From: Paraburkholderia sp. PGU19
GTDB lineage: Bacteria; Pseudomonadota; Gammaproteobacteria; Burkholderiales; Burkholderiaceae
Reading direction: 5' to 3'
DNA length: 64,000 nucleotides
Assembly (NCBI RefSeq): GCF_013426915.1
Contig: NZ_AP023180.1
Location: forward strand, 434,001 to 498,000
The position numbers were made by a program, and so were the translations under genes. The notes beneath the pieces were generated by a model. That model did no database searches and had not been told where the DNA came from. It was given only the letters and a program-made list of their open reading frames with translations. Position 1 is the first letter of the stretch, and each line of letters opens with the position of its first letter. Below are positions 36,237-44,632 of the stretch, in pieces.

Positions 36237-36373
36237 CAACAAAAACCGGGTGAACCAGCTTTGTCGGTTTGGGGAAAACGCGTGTCGGGTTTTGAACACT
36301 GGCCGATAGGGCAAAGGGACTAACCTCGACTTAGCGCATATTTGCGCATTCAGACGAACATGGAGACGAGACG

Positions 36374-37573
36374 ATGAGCAGCAATCGCGGTGTCGTGTAT
36401 CTGGGGCAGGGCAAGGTCGAAGTGCAGTCGATCGATTACCCGAAGATGGTCGATCCGCGCGGACGCGCGATCGGTCATGGCGTGATCCTGAAAGTGGTGT
36501 CGACCAATATCTGCGGCTCCGACCAGCATATGGTGCGCGGCCGCACAACGGCTGAAGTCGGCCTTGTTCTAGGGCACGAAATCACGGGCGAAGTGATCGA
36601 AGTGGGCCGCGACGTCGAGACGCTGAAAATCGGCGATCTGGTTTCCGTGCCGTTCAACGTGGCATGCGGCCGCTGTCAGACCTGCAAGGAACAGCACACG
36701 GGCGTGTGCCTGAACGTGAACCCGTCGCGCGCCGGCGGCGCTTACGGCTACGTGGACATGGGCGGCTGGATCGGCGGCCAGGCCGAGTACGTGCTGGTGC
36801 CGTACGCGGACTTCAATCTGCTGAAGTTCCCCGACCGCGACCGCGCGATGGAAAAGATTCGCGACCTCACCTGTCTTTCGGACATTCTGCCGACGGGCTA
36901 TCACGGCGCCGTGATGGCGGGCGTGAAGCCGGGATCGACGGTGTATATCGCGGGCGCGGGCCCCGTCGGCATGGCGGCGGCTGCGTCGGCGCGCTTGCTG
37001 GGCGCGGCCTGCACGATTGTCGGCGACATGAACGAAGAGCGGCTCGCGCATGCGCGTGCCGTTGGCTTCGAAACGGTCAATCTGTCGAAGGACGCGACGC
37101 TCGGCGAGCAGATCGCGCAGATTCTCGGCAAGCCGGAAGTGGATTGCGCGGTGGACTGCGTGGGCTTCGAGGCGCACGGCCACGGCAGCCACGGCTCGCG
37201 CGAGGAAGCGCCTGCCACGGTGCTCAATTCGCTGATGGACATCACGAAGGTGGCCGGCGCAATCGGCATTCCCGGTCTCTATGTCACGGACGATCCGGGC
37301 GCTGCCGATGCGGCGGCGAAGAAGGGCAGTCTGTCGATTCGCTTCGGCCTCGGCTGGGCGAAGTCGCATTCGTTCCACACGGGACAGACGCCCGTGATGA
37401 AGTACAACCGCAATCTGATGCAGGCGATTCTGTGGGACCGTTTGCCTATCGCGGATATCGTCAATGTGTCGGTTATTTCGCTGGATAACGCGCCCGATGG
37501 CTATCGTCAGTTCGATGGCGGCGCACCGCGCAAGTTCGTGCTCGATCCGCATGGATTGCTGAAGGCTGCATGA
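36374..37573 (+). CDS. fdhA: Glutathione-independent formaldehyde dehydrogenase
   Basis: 399 aa, same length as Pseudomonas putida FdhA. Zn-MDR dismutase-type enzyme that oxidises formaldehyde to formate with tightly bound NAD. Catalytic Zn ligands C47 (NICGSDQH), H68 (GHEITGE) and D170 are present, and the structural Zn set C98-C101-C104-C112 (CGRCQTCKEQHTGVC) is complete. The NAD motif GAGPVGMAAAASA follows. Its position beside bet genes fits removal of the formaldehyde released by GbcAB and DgcAB. Confidence 0.95.
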   Translation: MSSNRGVVYLGQGKVEVQSIDYPKMVDPRGRAIGHGVILKVVSTNICGSDQHMVRGRTTAEVGLVLGHEITGEVIEVGRDVETLKIGDLVSVPFNVACGRCQTCKEQHTGVCLNVNPSRAGGAYGYVDMGGWIGGQAEYVLVPYADFNLLKFPDRDRAMEKIRDLTCLSDILPTGYHGAVMAGVKPGSTVYIAGAGPVGMAAAASARLLGAACTIVGDMNEERLAHARAVGFETVNLSKDATLGEQIAQILGKPEVDCAVDCVGFEAHGHGSHGSREEAPATVLNSLMDITKVAGAIGIPGLYVTDDPGAADAAAKKGSLSIRFGLGWAKSHSFHTGQTPVMKYNRNLMQAILWDRLPIADIVNVSVISLDNAPDGYRQFDGGAPRKFVLDPHGLLKAA

Positions 37574-37640
37574 TGCGAACTGGAGGGTTCGCATTGGGCA
37601 GGTAGCAGGTCGAAGTCTCCTCTGTCCCCTGTCGTGGACG

Positions 37641-37681
37641 ATGCTGCGTTTCCTTTCGCTAGGAGCGCAGCATTTTTTTTC
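37641..37681 (+). terminator. Intrinsic terminator of fdhA
   Basis: Stem atgctgcg (37641-37648) and cgcagcat (37666-37673) with a 17-nt loop, followed by nine T. Textbook terminator on the + strand. Confidence 0.9.
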
Positions 37682-37716
37682 GTGTTTTCACGCAATGGAA
37701 GTGCGAAGGAGGGCCG

Positions 37717-38253
37717 TTAAAAGTCGTGCCGAATCGAGAAGGTCGCGCCTCTTTCGTGCGCGTGATTGAGGTTCAAAAGCGGATCGGCCCTGAACCTCCA
37801 TTCGTCGTCACTGGCGGCTGCGGGCGGCAGGTTCTGCGAGTCGGACGGAAGCCCGAAGCCATAGGGCAGGCCCGGCGGCTGGCCGGCCTGAACGCTGTCG
37901 AGCGGGGCGAGATAAGGGTTGCCCGGCGCATGCCCCACGCGGAACCGCTGCTTGCCCGGCGTGATGCCACCGTTGTCGGGCAGGCCATAAGCGGAAGCAG
38001 CCAGTTGCAGCGAGCTCTTCATGACGTAGCGATGCACATGACGTTGTGGCGCATACGCCGATGACGCGATGACGGGATATGAGTAAAACAGGATAAATGG
38101 GGAATGCCTTTCGGACGTGACGTGGACGCGATCGTTCGCGAATGAAGTGCCGCAAATCAGAACCAATAACGCACCGGCAATCCAGCGAGCTGGATTGCGG
38201 TGCGTCACGAACATGATCCAACCGAAGACGGAACTGATCACACTACCGGCCAC
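37717..38253 (-). CDS. Hypothetical secreted protein
   Basis: 178 aa from GTG 38253, or 165 aa from ATG 38214. The shorter form has a good signal peptide (RNPARWIAGALLVLICGTSFA then N-D). The mature part is Pro/Gly/Ser-rich without a known domain, and the C-terminus ATFSIRHDF ends in an aromatic residue as outer-membrane barrel proteins do, although it is too short for a full barrel. No recognised family. Confidence 0.5.
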   Translation of the reverse strand: MAGSVISSVFGWIMFVTHRNPARWIAGALLVLICGTSFANDRVHVTSERHSPFILFYSYPVIASSAYAPQRHVHRYVMKSSLQLAASAYGLPDNGGITPGKQRFRVGHAPGNPYLAPLDSVQAGQPPGLPYGFGLPSDSQNLPPAAASDDEWRFRADPLLNLNHAHERGATFSIRHDF

Positions 38254-38320
38254 CCTGGTCCATTGAACCCTTAGCGGTTAAGGCATTGATAATCCATTTT
38301 AGTTCGTTTTATAAGTGCGT

Positions 38321-38479
38321 TTAATCAAAAGTTGGCGCGGGCGCCGCGCTGGGCCGGCGTTGTCTGATGTAGTCGAGGGATTCGCTGTCGGTCTGCGAAG
38401 GCAATGTGGTCTGGTCAAAACCTGCGCGTCCCGGCACGCGCAAAAATTCTCCGTCGCGGCGCAGACATCGACGAGTCAC
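38321..38479 (-). CDS. Possible 52-aa ORF coupled to the TadG-like fragment
   Basis: GTG start overlapping the stop of the TadG-like ORF (GTGA). Mature-looking sequence DGEFLRVPGRAGFDQTT continues to a Pro/Ala-rich end. No family is recognised. It could be a true small gene or a frame-shifted continuation of the pilus gene. Confidence 0.35.
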   Translation of the reverse strand: MTRRCLRRDGEFLRVPGRAGFDQTTLPSQTDSESLDYIRQRRPSAAPAPTFD

Positions 38480-39198
38480 TGAACCAGACGCGGCGGTGTG
38501 GTGGCTCCATAGTTCGGCCCCACGCCGCCAGAGTTAACCGCCTGACACTTATCCGGCTGATTGCTCATCTGTACGAGTATGTAAGGCTTCGATCCGTTAT
38601 CCGCCTTGAGAATACGCACACATGCAAATGCCACGACTGGCTGATAGCCCGTCGCGACGTTATTGACGACTGGCACCGTTTCGTATTCGCAGGAATGGTC
38701 CCCGTTAGCACTACAGTTGTCGACGGACGTGCAGAGCGTGTTCTTTTCACCAGGCTGGATGTAGGTTCCAGGCTGTGATCCGATGCCAAGCGAATCCGTA
38801 TTCTGGCCCGCGATCAGTCCTCTCACGAACGGGACATCGTTTTGCTGACTGGTCAGCGTCGTCCACTGCCCCGCGTCACAGCCGTTCGCCTGATACGTCG
38901 ACAAAATCTGGAAGACGTACGGCGTATTGGGCGTCTGATTCACCGTCTGTCCGCTGATAGGTGCGGTGCTCGTGGCCAGCTTCGGCGAGTTGGTCGACGA
39001 ATTCCAGTAGTTGTCGTAGAGGCATTTGGAAATCGCGACGGGAAAGAGACCACCGGGACCGACGTAACCTGGCCTCGACACGGCGAGCGGGCCTTGCACA
39101 TCGTGACGATGATCGACTGTCGTTCCAGATCCGGCACACAGAAGTACCGAGGATGTTTCACGCCCGACACGCCTGAACGGCGAGAAAGACGCATGCAT
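38476..39198 (-). pseudogene. TadG-like pilus assembly protein, N-terminally truncated
   Basis: From about residue 38 on, PLAVSRPGYVGPGGLFPVAI and later AISKCLYDNYWN resemble the C-terminal part of TadG-related Flp/Tad pilus proteins. A patch of paired Cys (LCTSVDNCSANGDHSCEYE) suggests an extracellular domain. The first about 37 residues read like another frame and the expected N-terminal hydrophobic segment and vWA-like part are missing. At 240 aa it is well short of the usual length of this group. No tad genes are adjacent. I read it as a decayed remnant; an unusual short gene is possible. Confidence 0.45.
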
Positions 39199-39504
39199 GC
39201 GGGGTGTCGATGCTTAAAGGCTTGATCCGCAGAGATGCGGATAGATGCCCAAACCGTATCAGGCTTGAGACAGCGTGGTGAATCTCCGGGGGCAACAGGA
39301 CCCTGACGGCTTAAGCAATCCTTAAGGAGCCACGGCTATAAACACTCCAGATGAACTCGGGGCATGCACATCCATTCTTCAGATAACTGGCTTCGGGCGA
39401 AAGACTGTTTAGTTGATTTGGTGCGGCAGAGACGACGGAAGTGTCGCTACAGGTGACAGACGCGATTCATGGCCAGGTTCCCCGCGCGACACAAGGAGTC
39501 GAGA
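39199..39504. other. Intergenic region, no gene
   Basis: Contains only a short hairpin, atccgca-gaga-tgcggat at 39225-39242. Possible promoter of the small secreted protein downstream. Confidence 0.4.
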
Positions 39505-39873
39505 ATGCAAGTCATTCACAACCGTTTCGGTCATCAAAAGCCGATCAGCGTATTTTTCGTGCTGTTATTGTCGTCGGTCGACGCTCGTGCTGAATCGGTT
39601 TGTCCTGCCTATGTATCGCTTCCGACGGGCAGCATTTTCAATCTGGCGCGTCTGATCGCAGACGCAGGTTCCCCGGAACTTGCACTCAGGAAAATTCGGG
39701 CTGCGCTCGCGCAAGTGACAGAAGCGGGCGGATGTCCTAAGGCTGAAGAGCCGAATGCATGTGAGCAAACGCTGACCGTTGCGAGAAAGGCCATGGCCGC
39801 GCTTCAGGCTTGTACATCGACGGCGCCGCCCGAAGAAACCGCAGAGCAGAACGGTCAGGCGCCGTCGAAATAG
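39505..39873 (+). CDS. Small secreted Cys-containing hypothetical protein
   Basis: 122 aa from ATG 39505, which has AAGGAG 7 nt upstream; an upstream start at 39469 is less likely. The signal peptide is PISVFFVLLLSSVDARA followed by ESVCP. The mature part has four Cys and a helical pattern (AADAGSPELALRKIRAAL-like), then a low-complexity tail. No known family. Confidence 0.65.
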   Translation: MQVIHNRFGHQKPISVFFVLLLSSVDARAESVCPAYVSLPTGSIFNLARLIADAGSPELALRKIRAALAQVTEAGGCPKAEEPNACEQTLTVARKAMAALQACTSTAPPEETAEQNGQAPSK

Positions 39874-39975
39874 CGTAACGCGCTTCTCGCAGCAAACGCA
39901 TTAAGCGAACGCGCGGTTATGCGTGTGCTCGAATACTTCAACTCGCGAGACACGGTTCATCCAGGCCACCGCTCG

Positions 39976-40143
39976 TTAGCAATTTCCCTTCTTCGCTTGA
40001 CCGGGCGGGCAATAGCCATTGCCCGGCCCTCCCTGGGGCTTGCCTTGCGGTACGACGACTGCATGAGGTTCATCGGGCACATACACTGCACAGCCAGACA
40101 ATCCAGCCACTGATGCCGTCAACAGGACCATGATTATTTTCAT
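39976..40143 (-). CDS. Small lipoprotein, 55 aa
   Basis: MKIIMVLLTASVAGLSGC is a clean lipoprotein signal, with C18 as the lipidated Cys. The mature peptide is short and Pro/Gly-rich (VVVPQGKPQGGPGNG) and ends YCPPGQAKKGNC. No strong ribosome binding site is visible, but the lipobox is convincing. Resembles small lipoproteins common in Burkholderia; function unknown. Confidence 0.65.
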   Translation of the reverse strand: MKIIMVLLTASVAGLSGCAVYVPDEPHAVVVPQGKPQGGPGNGYCPPGQAKKGNC

Positions 40144-40188
40144 TTCGCGCGTCGGGGAAGACGTTTGCGGTCCCCCGGCCCTCCCAGT

Positions 40189-40368
40189 TCAGAAGTTGAA
40201 ATTGATGCTTGACTGGCTGCCCGTCGACACATTTGCATCCCTCAATTGAATCGCGCCACTCGCGCGGTCGGCGTCGACCGTATAGCGTCCAGCAGCACCG
40301 ACTGCCTGCGACAGGGTGATAGAAAGGAATCCATAGAATGTTCCCGTCGTCGTTGCGGCCGCCGGCAC
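40189..40368 (-). pseudogene. Probable C-terminal remnant of a secreted protein
   Basis: The frame reads VPAAATTTGTFYGFLSITL, then an acidic beta-like stretch ending STGSQSSINFNF at the stop. No start with a ribosome binding site is found; a stop codon lies about 37 bp upstream. It looks like the tail of a lost gene. Confidence 0.3.
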
Positions 40369-40455
40369 TGCAAGCGCACACGCCCGTCTCGAGATTGGCG
40401 CTCATCGATGCCAACCCGGACGAACGAGGGCGCCTGCGGCGCCTTTTTCGCTTTA

Positions 40456-40872
40456 TCAGCTCGAATGGCTGATGGCAACGCGCTGGCTGTGATGAAGATT
40501 CGCGCTGACCCGTGCATGCGAGCGCGATTGTGAGTGCTCTGCATGACCGGCGTGTACACCCGTCCTGCTCGTTTGCGCGTCGGCGCGATCTGCCTGCGTA
40601 TCCGATCGATCCGCCGCGCGGGCAAGGCCGGCATCGCGGTCGGCTGAATTGAAGCCGTTGGTATTACTTCGCCCCTTGCTGCTCATGTGACCAGCGGACA
40701 TGCCACCCGCGTTGCCGCCCAGCCCACCGTGTCCGGCGCCGCCGCTGCTTCCTCCTCCATTGCCGCCTCCACCGCCATTGCCACCTCCACCGCCATTGCC
40801 ACCCGCTCCCGCAAAGGCCGACATGGACGCAAGTACCACGAGGCCGGCGGCAATCCATTGCACTGTTTTCAT
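40456..40872 (-). CDS. Glycine-rich secreted protein
   Basis: 138 aa. The signal peptide VQWIAAGLVVLASMSAFA is followed by a Gly/Asn/Ser repeat tract (GNGGGG units), a polar Asp/Arg/Ala segment and a His/Ser-rich end. Likely exported; low-complexity sequence gives no fold. Similar Gly-rich proteins are frequent in this group. Codon repetition of ggtggcaat makes the tract prone to length variation. Confidence 0.65.
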   Translation of the reverse strand: MKTVQWIAAGLVVLASMSAFAGAGGNGGGGGNGGGGGNGGGSSGGAGHGGLGGNAGGMSAGHMSSKGRSNTNGFNSADRDAGLARAADRSDTQADRADAQTSRTGVHAGHAEHSQSRSHARVSANLHHSQRVAISHSS

Positions 40873-41072
40873 CTTTGCTTTCCCAAGGTCTACCCGAATG
40901 GTTCGATTGTACGAACGGCGCGCACGGGTGACTCCGGGTAGTTGTAATCAACTGTAAATGACCTGGTCGCGTAGCCACGGATCAGGCATCGATTCCGAGG
41001 CCGATTGCGACGGTCCGATTGGATAGACTCCGAACCGATAGCTGCCATCGTTAAGGCTTATTCGACGCCTGC

Positions 41073-41483
41073 ATGCACACGCCGCAGCACACTCGCAGTC
41101 ATGTGCATGAGGGCGCTAACTACAAGGATAAGAGTGAAGGGAATTTGGCGTGTACGGCTGCGGTCGGTCCGTATACCGACCTGCGTCGTTTCATGAGGGG
41201 GCGGAAGGGAATCCAGGCTCACCACATCGTCGTGGTTGAGCACCTGGAAATAGTCACTACAGGTTATACCGGGGCAAATGCCCCGGCTGTACTAATTCCA
41301 GAGAGTCTTCACCAAAAGGTTGTTAGCCCTCGCATCACCGCAGAGCAAAACTACCTTGGTGGGCGGCGGGGTGGAAAGGCACAGGCCACTCGCGACGAGA
41401 TTTTGATGCTCTATCGTGAAGTCTACACATGGCATATGGACTTCAAGGAACTGTTCAACATTGCGAAGCGTATCCTCAGTTGA
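41073..41483 (+). CDS. AHH-type nuclease-toxin domain fragment
   Basis: 136 aa. From about residue 36 the sequence PYTDLRRFMRGRKGIQAHHIVV carries the AHH motif of the HNH/ENDO VII nuclease superfamily used as toxin tips in polymorphic toxin systems. NAPAVLIPESLHQ and the charged helical end are also typical of such domains. No Rhs, CdiA or VgrG carrier is attached, and the first about 35 residues look random, with no ribosome binding site at the ATG. GC is lower than the surroundings. It is probably a displaced toxin tip (orphan cassette). The catalytic assignment is by motif and needs a profile search. Confidence 0.5.
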   Translation: MHTPQHTRSHVHEGANYKDKSEGNLACTAAVGPYTDLRRFMRGRKGIQAHHIVVVEHLEIVTTGYTGANAPAVLIPESLHQKVVSPRITAEQNYLGGRRGGKAQATRDEILMLYREVYTWHMDFKELFNIAKRILS

Positions 41484-41570
41484 AGCAAGGTGCCTGATAT
41501 ACCACTCGCGTCACCAGCGGTCACCAAAACAATAGGCCGTCTGGTTGATCGACGACCCGAATACGGACGC

Positions 41571-44147
41571 TTATCCACACGCACCAATTTCCCCACACGC
41601 CGTGCAAAAATCACAACCATCCTTGCGGATCACCGCATTTGCGCCGCAATTGCCGCATTTACGGCCATGCATCGTGCGCAGTTCCTGAGCGCCGCGCTGT
41701 TCCTCTGCGGTATCTTCGATCGCCGAGAGTGCGTGATCTGCCGTCGACGCATTGGGGTTCGTGTGCCCGAGCGGCAGGCGGGCGAGCATACGCGACGGCA
41801 CCTGGTTGCCTTCAGCATCGAGAAAGCCGCGCCGGTGCAGTATCTGCTGAAGCGCGTAAGCGAGCGCGGCGACTTCCGAGTCGTGCCAGCGCGGCGAATG
41901 ATGTCCGTCCATCCGCTGCACCTCACCGAGCCTGACCTGGCCGCGGTCCCACGACACCTTGCGCAGATCCTGCAAATTGCGCGCGACGAAACCGCCGCGT
42001 GCCGCAAGCGACAGCGAGCGCATCGTCGCGGTGATCCATTGCTGCGACTCGTCGCGCTGACCGGCGGGAATGAAGAACTCGATGGGCCGTTCGATCGTGA
42101 CTTCCTCGCCGCCGACGCGTCCCGTCACCTCGATGAACGACACGGCCAGATACAGCGACTTCTTGCCGGCAGCCGTCAGGTACTCCACTTTTTCGATGAT
42201 CGCGGGCAATTCCCCTCTCGGCCGATGATCGATAGCGACGCGCAGCGGGTCGAGATCGCTTTCCGCGAGGGCATCGTCGGGTGTGGCGGCGGGTTCCTGC
42301 GTCACGCTGAGCACGGCGCCGAGCGTTTCGTTCGGCCGGTACGTCGCAAGACCTTTCAGGCCGCTTCTCCAGGCATCGAAATAAAGGCTTTCGAAAGCGT
42401 CGAACGGATAGTCGGCGGGTACGTTGACGGTCTTCGAAATGGACGTGTCGATATACGGCTGCACGGCCGCCATCATGTCCAGATGATCGCGCGCGGACAT
42501 TTCGAGCGCGCTGACGAAATAGTCCGGCAGATGGGCGACATCGCCGCCAAGCTCGCGATAAAGACGGTACGCATGATCTTCGACGGCGAACTGCTCGCGG
42601 CTGCCGTTCGCCATCACCTTCATGCGCGTGTACGTCCACGAAAACGCCGGCTCGATACCGTTCGATGCATTGTCCGCAAACGCCAGGCTGACCGTGCCCG
42701 TCGGCGCGATGGAGAGCAGATGGCTGTTGCGAATGCCGTGCGTGCGGATGGCGTCCTTGATGTCATCGGGCAGGCGCGAAGCGAACGTGCCTTCTTCCAG
42801 ATATTGCTTCGCGTTGAAGAGCGTAAACGCGCCGCGCTCGCGCGCGAGTTCGACGGATGCGCGATACGCTTCGTCGCGCATCAGGCGTGCGATGCACACC
42901 GCGAAATCGCGGCCTTCCTGCGAGTTGTAGCGCAGGCCCATCATCACGAGCGTGTCGCCGAGGCCCGTGAAGCCGACGCCGATGCGGCGCTTGGCGCGCG
43001 ACTCATCGTATTGCTGCGGGAGCGGCCAGAGCGTCACGTCGAGCACATCGTCGAGAAAGCGCACGTGGGTGCGCGTGCGTTGCGCGAGCGCGTCCCAGTC
43101 GAACGACGGCGTGCCGCCATGCCGCTGCGCGAACGGATCGGTCACGAAGCGCGTCAGGTTCAGCGGGCCGAGGTTGCAACATCCGTAAGGCGGCAGCGGC
43201 TGTTCGCCGCATGGGTTGGTGGCGCGGATGGTTTCGACGGCGCGCAGGTTGTTGTCGTCGTTCATGCGCGAGATGAATACGATACCCGGTTCTGCGATGT
43301 CGTAGGTCGAGCGCATGATGCGATCGAAGATCTCTTTTGCGCGCCGTTCGCTGTAGACCCACATGCCGTCGTCGCGCTTATGCATGTCGTTGGCTGCACG
43401 CATGGCCGGCGTCGGTTCGGCGCGATGCACGAGTTGCCACATCTCGTCGTTCTCGACGGCGCGCATGAATTCATCGCTGACGGCGACGGACACATTGAAG
43501 TTATTCCAGCGGCCTTTCGAGTGCTTGGCCTCGATGAATTCGAGCAGATCGGGGTGCGTGCAGTCGAGCACGGCCATTTGCGCGCCGCGCCGTGAGCCGG
43601 CGCTTTCGACGGTGCGGCAGGACGCGTCGAATACGTCGATATAGCTACAGGGTCCTGACGCAGACGAACTGGTCGTTTTTACGCGCGCGCCGTGCGGGCG
43701 GATTGCTGAGAAGTTGTAGCCGACGCCGCCACCGCGGCGCATGGTTTCGGCGGCTTGCAGCAGCGCGACGTAGATACCGGGCAAGCCCTGTTCGTCGACG
43801 CCTTGAATACTGTCGCCGACCGGTTGCACGAAGCAGTTGATGAGCGTCGCGGCGATGCCTGAGCCTGCGGCGCTCATGATGCGGCCGGCGCCGAGTGCGC
43901 CGTTCTGGAGGTTCTCGACGAAGCGCGCTTCTATTGCGGGGCGCAGGGGTTCGGGCTCGGCCATCGCGACGCCGCGCGCGACGCGGCGGTAGACGTCGTC
44001 GGCGGTTTGTTCGTCGCCCTTGGCGTATTTTTCTTGCAGGACGTCGAGGGAGAATTGTTGCGGTGCGATGGGGGTTTTGCGTTGGTCTGGGTGTTGTCGT
44101 TGTTGTGGTTGCTGCAGTTGCGTCGGTTTGTTGTCGGTGTCAGCCAT
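41571..44147 (-). CDS. nrdJ: Class II (adenosylcobalamin-dependent) ribonucleotide reductase
   Basis: 858 aa. Reduces ribonucleotides to deoxyribonucleotides using a B12-derived radical. The active-site region ATNPCGEQPL and the redox Cys-bearing AATLINCFVQPV stretch are present, and the TSCPD-like domain lies near 640-700. A C-terminal zinc-ribbon (CGNCGANAV...CDFCTACGEIG) ends the protein. The longer open frame to 44246 lies in intergenic sequence, and the ATG at 44147 follows GAGG on the minus strand. No cobalamin riboswitch could be recognised upstream. Located beside element A. Confidence 0.94.
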   Translation of the reverse strand: MADTDNKPTQLQQPQQRQHPDQRKTPIAPQQFSLDVLQEKYAKGDEQTADDVYRRVARGVAMAEPEPLRPAIEARFVENLQNGALGAGRIMSAAGSGIAATLINCFVQPVGDSIQGVDEQGLPGIYVALLQAAETMRRGGGVGYNFSAIRPHGARVKTTSSSASGPCSYIDVFDASCRTVESAGSRRGAQMAVLDCTHPDLLEFIEAKHSKGRWNNFNVSVAVSDEFMRAVENDEMWQLVHRAEPTPAMRAANDMHKRDDGMWVYSERRAKEIFDRIMRSTYDIAEPGIVFISRMNDDNNLRAVETIRATNPCGEQPLPPYGCCNLGPLNLTRFVTDPFAQRHGGTPSFDWDALAQRTRTHVRFLDDVLDVTLWPLPQQYDESRAKRRIGVGFTGLGDTLVMMGLRYNSQEGRDFAVCIARLMRDEAYRASVELARERGAFTLFNAKQYLEEGTFASRLPDDIKDAIRTHGIRNSHLLSIAPTGTVSLAFADNASNGIEPAFSWTYTRMKVMANGSREQFAVEDHAYRLYRELGGDVAHLPDYFVSALEMSARDHLDMMAAVQPYIDTSISKTVNVPADYPFDAFESLYFDAWRSGLKGLATYRPNETLGAVLSVTQEPAATPDDALAESDLDPLRVAIDHRPRGELPAIIEKVEYLTAAGKKSLYLAVSFIEVTGRVGGEEVTIERPIEFFIPAGQRDESQQWITATMRSLSLAARGGFVARNLQDLRKVSWDRGQVRLGEVQRMDGHHSPRWHDSEVAALAYALQQILHRRGFLDAEGNQVPSRMLARLPLGHTNPNASTADHALSAIEDTAEEQRGAQELRTMHGRKCGNCGANAVIRKDGCDFCTACGEIGACG

Positions 44148-44632
44148 GAGGAGCCTCAGAGGGCGGCGCTCCAGCATTTCGCGCGAAGGTGCGCAACGCG
44201 GCGTCGCGATGACGGTCACGATAGCGCAATGGGCATGGGTCCGCAAACTGTGCAGGGCGTCGAGCGATGCCTTCGTGGCGCGGGCGTTGTTGGGTGGTGT
44301 TTTGGGCTTTTCGCTGGCATCCGCGATTTGTTAGCGTGCTTCAAGCGTCGCCCCTGTGCGGGGCGGCACCTACTTTTCTTTGCCGCCGCAAAGAAAAGTA
44401 GGCAAAAGAAAGCGGCTCACACCGCCAACATTTCTCATTGCCTGAGGGCCCCCAACGGTTCCTACGCTTCACGCGGCAACGCCCTTGTTCACGTGCGTTG
44501 CCAACGCGCTGAATAAGTGCCTCACCCACTTCAAACACCCGTACAACGGCGGACGGCAGCGAATGATTTGAGCCGCCCAGGTGGCAAACTGTGTGTAGGT
44601 TGTCGCGTCATATATCGTGGCGCTCTTACAGG

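Noticed and set aside
40720..40810. Short tandem repeat suspected as a CRISPR or satellite
   Set aside because: It is the Gly-Asn codon repeat of the glycine-rich secreted protein; there are no spacers.
41269..41286. ccggggca-aa-tgccccgg hairpin as a terminator
   Set aside because: It lies within the AHH-domain frame, encodes conserved-looking residues (GANAPA) and has no T-tract.
41490..43595. 701-codon + strand frame opposite nrdJ
   Set aside because: Antisense shadow; nrdJ on the minus strand has full family motifs.
44148..44312. Cobalamin riboswitch before nrdJ
   Set aside because: No B12-box-like sequence could be recognised on the minus strand between nrdJ and element A.
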